Positions 51,901 to 60,763 of a stretch of DNA of 64,000 nucleotides are shown one piece after another. Below the pieces are notes generated by a model. That model was not told where the DNA came from. It worked only from the letters and a program-made list of their open reading frames with translations, and made no database searches. The DNA is from Burhinus oedicnemus (taxonomy: Eukaryota; Chordata; Aves; Charadriiformes; Burhinidae). The position numbers and the translations under genes are program-made. How positions within the stretch are numbered: position 1 is the stretch's first letter; each line of letters opens with the position of its first letter. Location of the stretch: contig VFFE01007066.1 in NCBI GenBank assembly GCA_008921705.1, positions 594,071-658,070 on the forward strand. The letters run 5' to 3'.

Positions 51901-54900
51901 AGGTTTTCTCAGGGCAAATTTTCAGCTTTTTCAATCTTTCCTGTCCTCAGAGTCAAAACGTACTGACTGTTCAGACTGATCCTACAAGATGGAAAAAGTG
52001 TATCTGCCAAAGTCCAGTACAGACATTATTTACTGCTCTCTTATCAGATGGAGAGCAGTGGTAACCATAAAAAAGATACACTGATAGCCTCGGTACTGCT
52101 ATTACTCTATCAGTATGATTAAAGAAATCAGTCGATGGGACAAGTCATCTCTCACTCACTACACCAATTAAAAGAAATGTGAATAACCTTTTTGCCCTCT
52201 CCCAATTTTAGCGCAGAACGTCACAGTGGTTTCAAAGAAATGGACCAATGAATATCAACCACTACGCAAATAAGAAGAGTGCTGCGGAAAGCATGTTGGA
52301 CATTGCCCTGCTGATGGCCAATGCGTCCCAGCTGAAAGCCGTGATGGAGCAAGGACCTTCTTTTTCCTTCTACATCCCACTTATCATTCTTATCAGCCTG
52401 TCACTCACACTGCAAGTTATGGTGGGAGTGCTCCTGATATTCCTTGGTATGTAGCCACAGCAAGAACCATTGACGTGTATTTTTCTTACAGGATGCAGTC
52501 TATAAGAGGGTATATAAGATGGTATATAGACTCCCCATTTGTTTTTAAAAAGCTGTTATATTTGAAAGTCTTTACCTCAGAATTGATTAGGTTTTCTCTT
52601 AAGACCATAGAAATACTGCAACAAAAGGAGCAAGGGCAGCTTTATGTGGAATCTTCAATTTTGATCAACTTCCTCATAGTTGTTTGCACAGAGCATGAAT
52701 ATTTTTCTTTTCAGAAGGCCTGAGGAAGAAGGCAAATTGTGAAATACTGTAAAAGAAAAATTAATAGGCCAGATAGGATCATGCAGCCTGCCTAGTTTCA
52801 TAATACTGTTTCTGGCAAGACCTATTACTTAATCTTATGACTGAAATGTACTTGTTCCATATCAGTCATATCATAAGTAATACTATAAGAATATATTGTG
52901 AACATAGAACTCTGAAAGAGAAGTGAAAGTTGAAATGTCCATATTCATTTGGTGTGACATATTGTCTCCAGTTTGTTTGTGTTTCTGCACTCAAAATCAA
53001 AGTTTGATAGCAAAGGCTTGACAATAATGAAAAAAAAAATCCTTAATTTTAAATTCAGGAAATTATTCAAGTGTCCTAAATCTTTAGGCAGGGAACAGTA
53101 GAAATGTACTTGTTACTGTTAATTTTCAAACCTGTGTTAAACTGAAATTAAAGCTAAAAAGAAAGTTGGAGCAAGATTTCACCATAAGAACATACCTTAT
53201 CTATTATCTACATACTATGACTTCAGTCAAAAAATTTGAAATGATGTATAATATGAAAACACAGTTGGAGAAGTGTCCTGGGACTACAAATAGATTGTCT
53301 TGAATTCTGCTTATCGCTACGGAAACCTTTTCTACTTTCTACCAAAGAAATGTGATGCAATACATTTAACATATGCTAGAAATCATTTCGAGAGAATGAA
53401 TTCAAATAGGAGTTGTGTTTATGCATGCTTTGGACACATTTAATGAGACAGCTGTAGAATTAGTTTCCTGCTCCCTGCCTTCCCCCCTACTCCCCTATAT
53501 GTCTTAACTGTTGAATTACGGACCTTCACATTCCTGGAAGTTCAATGCAGCATCTTTGCTGTTCTCAAAAATAGAGGTTCCACTATTCAGTATTAATAGG
53601 TAAAATGCTGTGAGGCACAAGAACTATTACTTATCACTAAAAATTAGGTATTTTAAGTTAGTATTGCTAGGTCAGTAGCATATGTATATCCTACACCCTC
53701 TGCCTTATTCTATAAGGCAGAATATTGATCTAAGTAGCTCTAGAACCAGGCTCGTTTGTAAAACAATGTCATCACTAAGTGAGCATGAATTGCCAAAAAA
53801 AGCCCAACTAAAACTTCACAGAGAGTGGAGAGACAGAACTTTTCTGGAAATCTGAGTTTTCTGGTTTGACCTTAAACAAGTCTTCAATACTTCTCTTTGC
53901 TATCTTAACCTACTGTGATATTTTCCCCCATGCTCTTGCAAGGCAAAATGCAAAAACAATCCAGTCGCACTTTGCAAAGTTGCTGAAAACCTGCAACATT
54001 CATTAGCAGCACCCAAAACCCTAGACCATAACTTTGGAGAGTCGATCAAAGATACCTGTGGAAATCAGAGGAAATGTTTAGGTTTCAGCATCAGTTGAAC
54101 CCCTTTATTCAGTGAAATAAATGACACCTTCACTGGTAGGAAACAGCTATGGATCACTTCTTTTGCTAGTAGTATATGATCATTTATCTCGTAACTTTTT
54201 ACAAATCTTTCCCTTTAAATTAATGGGTACTATATGACAGATCTTAAGTCTACCATAAATGAAAAGCCTTGAAGATGATAGCCAGAGTTCACACATGGCA
54301 CTTACTAGGTTATAGGTGCCACCTTTGGCATCTCTGTTAAGTCTTTCAATGTTTCATTTTTAGCACAACTGAAAAAACCAACTTTCTGTTCAAGGAGGAA
54401 GTTTCTAGGAAAGTAGGATGCATAAGGCTTGTAATACTGATATGCAGCTGATACAGCTTTTTTCTTTCTTACGAAAGAGACAGAATGCAGCTGTCTCTGC
54501 ATTTGGTAGAGTTGGTACAAGAACAAAATCCAGGTCCTGGCTCAGAGGAGATTCCAGAAAGGGACTGGAAAAAGCACCCTAATGATACTGGGGGATGTGG
54601 AAAGAGTCATGGAAAAATCAGCAGAACAGTTATATGTTTCTTGCTTGAATGCATCTCCCCTGTGGTTGTTTCAGTTAAGCAAGCTTTGAGGCTGTAAACA
54701 AGTTCCCTGTTTTTTATTGGGCAATAATTTCTCAGTATATGCTGAGAAACTGCTTTTTAATGTTTGTTTCTGCCAGACATTGCCAACATGGCTTCCATCT
54801 CTGTAATTTTTTTCTTTGTCACATTGAGAGTGAAGAGCCCAACTCCCAAGTCAGGCTGCGGTAGAGTTCACAGACCACTTAGAAAACAGTGAGATGCATC

Positions 54901-57558
54901 AGGAGCTCAGTCTGCACTCTGCAGTCAGCACTGGCTGTAGGTTTGGCATACCAAGGGTGACAAAGCCCTCGGTGTGTAGCGGTATGCTGTTGGAGCAATG
55001 CTCTCGTGCTGAGCTCAAGAGTACTGAAGACAGGAAATAGGCTGTGAAGATACAAAGATACAGGCATCATAGGAAGAACTTGCTTTTCATTATGTGTATC
55101 TGGTAGTTTTGGCCTGCAGGACTAGTTTGCCTTTCTGTCCAGCCACAAAATTGTGCCTCTTCCAAGCTCTCACAAGTCCAAACAAAAGTCTGCAGCCAAC
55201 AAGTTTCTTTCTTGAGACAGAGGTTTATCCCAGGAGCTACCAGTACTCACAGTTCCCTACTAGGGATTAAAAGCTTTTCATTCTTCAAACGAGCCTTTCA
55301 CAAAAACATTTTGAAAAATATTCAGCAAACTTGTCCTTGAAAGTGATTTGGTAAACTTAACTTTTTGGAAGAAAAGCAAAGAATGTCTTGAAATAGTTTA
55401 AGTGGCATGTAATCATAGTAATCTAATCCCACTATAATAAAATACTTAAAGGATAACTGTTCTTAAGGACATTTTCACAAACACCCTCATCTTAAGTACT
55501 ATAATCACAAAGACAGGATTACTGCAATTCTACTTCAAAATTTAGAGCACTGCCTAAACTGACAAGCAATACTTGTCTTCTGTGACCCTTATTTGGACAA
55601 AGGGACAGCTCTGAAAGTGTCAATTCTCCTTTGAGCATGATTAATTTTCAAGCAATACTTGTCTTCTGTGACCCTTATTTGGACAAAGGGACAGCTCTGA
55701 AAGTGTCAATTCTCCTTTGAGCATGATTAATTTTAACTCACAAAACATTAGGCCATTATTGCCTTTTCTTTTTTAAACCAACTGTCTGAAATGCTTTTCT
55801 TCCATACTTCAGGATTAATTATTGCATTTCATTTATTCTGCTTCATTCACATGGCAGTACTAGGGTCCTTCCAGGTCCTGTTGGGATGCAAGCATCCATG
55901 TAGCTCCAGGTGCTTTACAGACATGTATAAACTCATTTTCAGGATTAAGTACTGCTGAGCTTAAATTATTTCATGCCTACACAGGTGTGCAATAGCTTAA
56001 GCTTTTCAGATAGTTCCCCCACGCTGTTCTTCAGTGCTTTGACTGGTCTGTGAAGTTTGACTGTACTGCAAACAGGACCTGAACCTTGAAACCCAAACAG
56101 CATTAGACTTCCTAATTAGGGGCACCAAGTGAACCTGGCCTTTAATGCTTCAGGAGTGTTTTTGCCACCACTTCTACTTAACTGCTTCAACAAGCAAGCG
56201 AGTCTTGGTTCTGTGGTTAAGTTCTGCAGTGTTGACAGGGTTGTTATGGTAAAAGCAAATAACAAAATCTATCTCATGCAGTAGAGTCGTAAGCTACACA
56301 TCTATGGATGTGCCTGTCAGAAGGAGCTCAACATTTTATTTATGTTGCTGTAAAAACTTGTGAGGTATAAACTTTCTCTCACATGTCCTGTACATGCACA
56401 CACAAGCTCTGGTGATCTATGCATTTAAGAACTAGGAGATTTAATGGACAAAAAAACATTCTCAAAACATGCTCCAGAATTCATTGGCATGCATTCCACC
56501 AGCATCAAAGAAATCTAGCAGAGGGTCTGAGTTGCAGAGCCATTACTGCAAGAGAGCAGAGACAGAGGAAAATCTTGGGTTTCTGTGTGATGTCAGGCAA
56601 GCGCCCCCAGACTTCTTACTGTCCTGTACCAGCATCTATCATCAAGTCTACTATCAGTCCAATGTAACTCATTTATATGTTTTCACAAGGCCTGGAATCG
56701 AAGCATACACTAAATTACTACTATCTATCTTGTGTGTTCCTCCCTCACTCCCATTAGCAGTTCAACCAAAGAACAACTGCAAGAAACAAAAGAAAATGTT
56801 TATGGAGCTGATGCTTTCTGTAAGAAGGACTGCAGCTACACTGTTTTGAGATCTCCCTCTTTAACAGATATAGCACCCTTGCTTTCTAAAAACAGAAGCA
56901 GTGCAAAAGCAGGGAGTACAGCTGGGGTAGGGCACCAGCACAAAAAAAACCCAGCACTGATAAAGAGATTGGGCTGTCTGCAAAGAACCTGTAGCATTTT
57001 AACTGTAGGAAATTTAACTCCCTTCCATCCTGTCAGGGCTTCAAGCTTCATGTATTCAAGACTGAAATAATTTTTAAATGCTTAAAGTCTGCAACAAAAC
57101 TAGATTTCAAAAGATCAAGAACACAGAAGATTTCTAGTAATGTTTGTGTATCCATTACTTCCCATGTGCATCCACAGAGATTAGATGCTAATTACTAGAA
57201 TCTAATACACTCCTTGTGGTTAAAGATCTTCCCCTTAGCACTTTTACTGACACTGCAGAATCTTACTTCCCTTTTAAGTATGACTGATGCAAATAGCTCA
57301 GTGTAAGAGAAATTCTTGAACTACATGAGTAGTAAAGACTTTTATTCTGGATTTTGAAATATACATATAATTAAAACTTTTTTTTTCCCCTCTCTCTTTG
57401 AAGTAAAATATGACCTTAACAACCCTGCAAAACATGGGAAGCTGGATTTCCTCAACAACCTTGCAACTGGACTAGTATTCATTATAGTAGTTGTGAATAT
57501 TTTCATCACTGCCTTTGGAGTGCAGAAGCCAGTTGCTGAGTCAGCGTCAAGACAGTAA
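42924..57558 (+). CDS. NINJ1: Ninjurin-1, plasma-membrane rupture and adhesion protein (3 coding exons)
   Basis: Coding segments are 42924-42995, 52212-52446 and 57404-57558 (stop TAA), giving 153 residues against 152 in human. All introns are GT-AG and the frame stays open across both coding junctions (phase 0, then phase 1). Residues 1-38 are the extracellular N-terminus. Residues 41-71 hold the amphipathic helix region, including KKSAAESMLD and LKAVMEQGPS. Hydrophobic segments are about 79-103 and 118-142. K45/K46 and D54 match human K44/K45 and D53, and G96 matches G95; these positions are reported as important for polymerisation. An NAS sequon lies at 61-63. Known role: cell-surface NINJ1 oligomerises into filaments or rings and ruptures the plasma membrane in pyroptosis and other lytic death; it also mediates homophilic adhesion. 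The paralogue NINJ2 is excluded by the ALLMANASQLKAV and VKYDLNNPAKH stretches. The start codon has a strong Kozak context (GCCGCCATGG) inside a CpG island. Identification is near certain; transcript ends are inferred. Confidence 0.97.
42996..52211 (+). other. NINJ1: NINJ1 intron 1
   Basis: A 9.2-kb GT-AG intron. The first 170 bases are still CpG island. A T17 tract is at 43209-43225 and other T-runs lie near 45970 and 45775. A GC-richer patch is at about 48580-48740. I recognise no transposon and no additional exon; open frames here are short and have no family signature. Confidence 0.85.
43209..43225. repeat. T17 homopolymer
   Basis: Uninterrupted T run just beyond the CpG island, in NINJ1 intron 1. 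Confidence 0.95.
52212..52446 (+). CDS. NINJ1: NINJ1 coding exon 2 (adhesion motif, amphipathic helices, first membrane segment)
   Basis: The acceptor is CCCAATTTTAG ending at 52211, and the exon opens CGC AGA ACG, in phase 0 with exon 1. It encodes residues 25-102 plus the first base of codon 103: the adhesion-motif region (27-38), the helix region with two lysines and an aspartate (45, 46, 54), and the first hydrophobic segment ending LLIFL. The donor is CTTG followed by GTATGT at 52447. The preceding 9.2-kb intron (42996-52211) is AT-rich. If intron 2 were retained, the frame would stop after two extra codons (Gly-Met-stop), giving a 104-residue protein without the second membrane segment. 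Confidence 0.97.
52447..57403 (+). other. NINJ1: NINJ1 intron 2
   Basis: A 5.0-kb GT-AG intron (GTATGT to TTGAAG). Near its 5' end is a hairpin-like repeat (AGTCTATA ... TATAGACT, 52497-52532) and an acceptor-like TTTTCTTACAG ending at 52491. It contains an exact 86-base tandem duplication at 55563-55734. No coding exon is supportable inside. Confidence 0.9.
55563..55734. repeat. Exact 86-base tandem duplication
   Basis: Copy 1 is 55563-55648 and copy 2 is 55649-55734; I find no difference between them over 86 bases. The unit begins CAAGCAATACTTGTC and ends GAGCATGATTAATTTT. Perfect identity indicates a very recent duplication or an assembly artefact. Confidence 0.98.
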
Positions 57559-57565
57559 GCACGAG
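57404..57565 (+). CDS. NINJ1: NINJ1 exon 3 (second membrane segment, stop codon, first 7 UTR bases)
   Basis: A strong polypyrimidine tract (T/C run from about 57378) precedes AAG ending at 57403. The first two bases complete Val103, followed by KYDLNNPAKH, LDFLNNLATG and a hydrophobic segment ending in ITAFGVQKP, all characteristic of NINJ1. The C-terminus is VAESASRQ and the stop TAA is at 57556-57558. A strong donor (GAG then GTGAGT) follows at 57566, so the exon junction lies only 7 nt after the stop, which should not trigger nonsense-mediated decay. A second donor-like site (ACA then GTAAGC) starts at 57555 and contains the stop codon. Coding bases end at 57558; 57559-57565 are UTR. Confidence 0.95.
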
Positions 57566-60500
57566 GTGAGTGTGGTCTCTGCACCATAAGGTGGTAGGGC
57601 ATGAATGCAGTGTGTACTAGGTCATAGCTTTAAAAATAGCGACAAGATTATCTATACGGTTCTAGCCTTCGCAGATAAAGTTTACTTCATACTACTGCAA
57701 AAACAGAAGCTATGAGGAGCTCCTCAGTTATTACAGTGTATTTGTAGATGTAGAGTTCAAAAGTTGATGGCAGCATCTTACTTTGTCAGGGGCCTGTTAC
57801 ATGTGTCATGCATAGGAAGTGGCTTAGCCACTCCTTTTCCTTATTGCTGATGTAGCCAAGAAGGGAAATAATACTGGTTTGCTTCCTCCAAATGCATCTT
57901 CTTTTTTTAAGAAAGGTTTGCGCTATACTGCGTCCAGTCTGTTATGAACACTGAAGACTTAATCTTTATTCAAGTAACTAGGGCTATTAAGTCCAACATG
58001 CAATACTAGATGTCACTGGAGCCCTTCAGTTCCTGTGCAGATAGTGTGGCTTTTCTGTCCTTCCAAGCTGCAGGGCTTTTGTTTTGTGGGAGACTCAGCC
58101 TGCAAAAATGTGCATTATCACTTCACTTGATACCTGCGGTCATTTAGAACAATATTGTTTGCTCTACCTGCATTTTAAAGTTTATTATTTACTTATACAG
58201 GAGGATAAATGTAGGAATTGTGAGAATCAAAATGGGCATCTTCCTAGCATCATAGCTATCTATGATGAACAATTTGGGAGGAGATAAACCTAAATTGTAG
58301 GCTTGTAGACCAAGAAGCACTATAGTCCAACATCTGCCTTTAAAATAGCACTGCTCAGTGTGTGTGTGCCAACATTGCCCTGGCTGTTTATCTTCCAAAT
58401 CTGAAATCACGTTCAGAACACCTGCCTAAGAAGGAATTACTTGACTTTCCTGGCAAGCCACAGTACACTGGCTACTACGGAGACAGCCCATACATGTAAC
58501 ATTATCAGTTTGAGTTAACTTCTAGATGAAACCCTTTGTCCATGAAAAAGAAGATATGAGGCATTTAAACTCCTAATCTGAAGATGAATGACAAAGCAGA
58601 AATCTGTAACAAGAATAGAAACCAGACAAAAATTTATCAAGGCTCTAAAAAGCATGAGGGGAAATCAGTGCAACAAATTACTAGGAAGATGAAGAATGAA
58701 ATTACTTTATTTCAGGGTGCAGGTAGAATTGTCTGCTTTAATGAAAACCTGTGAAATTCTGGCAGTGAAACAAGATAGTTCTACTGTATTTTCTGGCAAT
58801 AGTTTCTACAAATAAACTAATACAAATTTAATTTTAGCAGCAAAGAGCCCATAAATTATCTGAGATATTATCAGAATTGTAGGTAGGACATCCATCTCAG
58901 CAGTATGTATTAAAACAATACTGCAACACTAACCACAAAATTGCACTGGCAAAGCTGAGAGAACTGAATGAAGGATTACTGGAATTTTAGCTGTCTTTAC
59001 AGGGAAAAACATGCACAATAGCCAGGAACAAAAGCAGAGACAAGAATCTGAAATAGGCATCGAGAAATTCAAGTAATGGACAAGGTGGCATACCAGAATC
59101 CCAGCTGCGCCTCTTTTTGATACAGTGAAAGAAAAATTTAACAGGGAAAATAAGAGAAGCAGTTTTTGCATATCACACCAGTGTATGCTGAGTAGAGAGG
59201 AAGATGAGTTGACAATCCAATCCCAAGCCAGTTAGTGCCTTAATATAATGGTATACTTAAAAGTATACTCAGGCTTTGGTATACTGAGGCTTTGAGCAAT
59301 CTGATCTAGTAGGAGTTGTCCTTGCCCATGGCCGGGTGGTTGGAACTAGGTGATCTTTAAAGTCCCTTCCAACCCAAACCATTCTATGATTCTATGAAGT
59401 CAGCTAATATACATAAGATAGGTATCACACACCTTGCCTTACCAGGATACTGGATGGGTGAGCTCACCCACATTTCGGGGCTATTTCTCTGCTAGTACCA
59501 CGTTCTCTCATGAGGTGCCTTACTGATTCTCCCCAGTACCATTGGCACCTCTGCTCCCTTTTTGATCTCTCACTGGCTTTTAGGAGATGCTGCTTCTGCA
59601 GTGTTTCCCAAACACCACTGCTGTATTTCTGTACAGCAGAACTCAATACTGAAGTGCTTTGAAGAACCCTGCAGCTGTTACGGAGTTTGCAGGACGTCTG
59701 TTTTGTGTGTTAGAAGCCAATTCAGCTCTGGGCAGCACTAACATGCTGGCCTGGCTTCTGAACATTACTGTGCATTAGCTCTTTAAATACATAAAGTGCA
59801 TCCTCCTGCCAGTTTCTCCCATATGTCCATGGACTTTGTCTCCTTTCCCCTTCCTTCACACATATGTGGCTATGTCTTGTGGAAACGTCAGTGGTTTTGT
59901 GCAGTGTCTTATCACTTAGCTGGCACCGTCTGCAGGAAGGGGCTCTTCACGGCATTTGTGTTGGAGTTTCTCCTCTACTATTCCTTTTGCTCTCTGTGAA
60001 CGGTCAACCCAAAGGGTTTTGTGGCTTAATTATGACTAGGATTGTGGAATCCCTAGTCTAGGTCTCAAATGAGAAAACAGTTCATGTGTAACTTGGCTGA
60101 GATCATTATGAGAGCATGAAACAGTTCTGCCTAGTGGCTGGTCCTAGCTCATACAGCTATATATCTATCATATATGGCATATAGCTATGAACAGCCAGAG
60201 TATTTGTTTACATACATGAACATGATTGGTATCTACTGCTGAAATCGGTTTAATAAACTTGCAGTGACTCAATAAAGGAGAAGCAGTAGCTGTTTTGTGT
60301 AACCTCAGGTAGAGGCAAGACCAAAAGATGTTTAAAGCAAGTTTACCTCTGTACAAAAACAGCAGCTGTGTGATCCTGCCTTCATGCTCCTCATACATGC
60401 AGTTTCCTGATAAAATGGCCAAATGTGGTGTCTGGGACCTGTGTCTTTTTGCTCCATACTTGTTAAATGTGGAAGTTCCAGACTGCTTTGGAACACTATC

Positions 60501-60763
60501 TCTGTTGGTTGCTCATTTATACATACTGTCCTTGCTAAAAACACCTGGTCATCTGAATGTAACTTGAAAAATAAGTCTTTTTCAGTCTGCTGCCACAGTC
60601 TCCTCAAAACCCTGAGAGAAGGGAGTGGTCACCATTTTCTGGCTTCACCTTTACTATTATGCACACTTTTCCAAGTAAACTTAATTCCCCATTTAAGGCA
60701 AATTTGTCATTTACTGTAATTCCTGCATCACTAACATCTCAATATCTTTTTTTTCTGTTTCAG
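57566..60763 (+). other. NINJ1: NINJ1 intron 3 (within the 3' UTR)
   Basis: A 3.2-kb GT-AG intron separating the stop-codon exon from the UTR exon. It holds a short CR1 tail in the sense direction (59287-59397) and an AT-rich imperfect inverted repeat (AGCTATATATC ... GCATATAGCT) near 60157-60188. No other feature recognised. Confidence 0.8.
59287..59397 (+). mobile_element. Short CR1 3' tail, plus strand
   Basis: About 110 bases: TTTGAGCAATCTGATCTAGT, CTTGCCCATGGCCGGGTGGT and the tail CATTCTATGATTCTATGA. It is almost the same as the terminal part of the copies at 41274-42015 and 10934-12163. Strongly 5'-truncated, lying in NINJ1 intron 3 in the sense direction. Confidence 0.95.

Noticed and set aside
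52475..52723. 82-codon frame at the start of NINJ1 intron 2 as an alternative exon
   Set aside because: There is no good downstream donor I can point to, no resemblance to ninjurins, and the normal exon 2/3 junction fits perfectly.
42924..57558. Assigning the gene as NINJ2
   Set aside because: The helix (ALLMANASQLKAV), loop (VKYDLNNPAKH) and last segment (IIVVVNIFITAFGVQKP) match NINJ1, not NINJ2.
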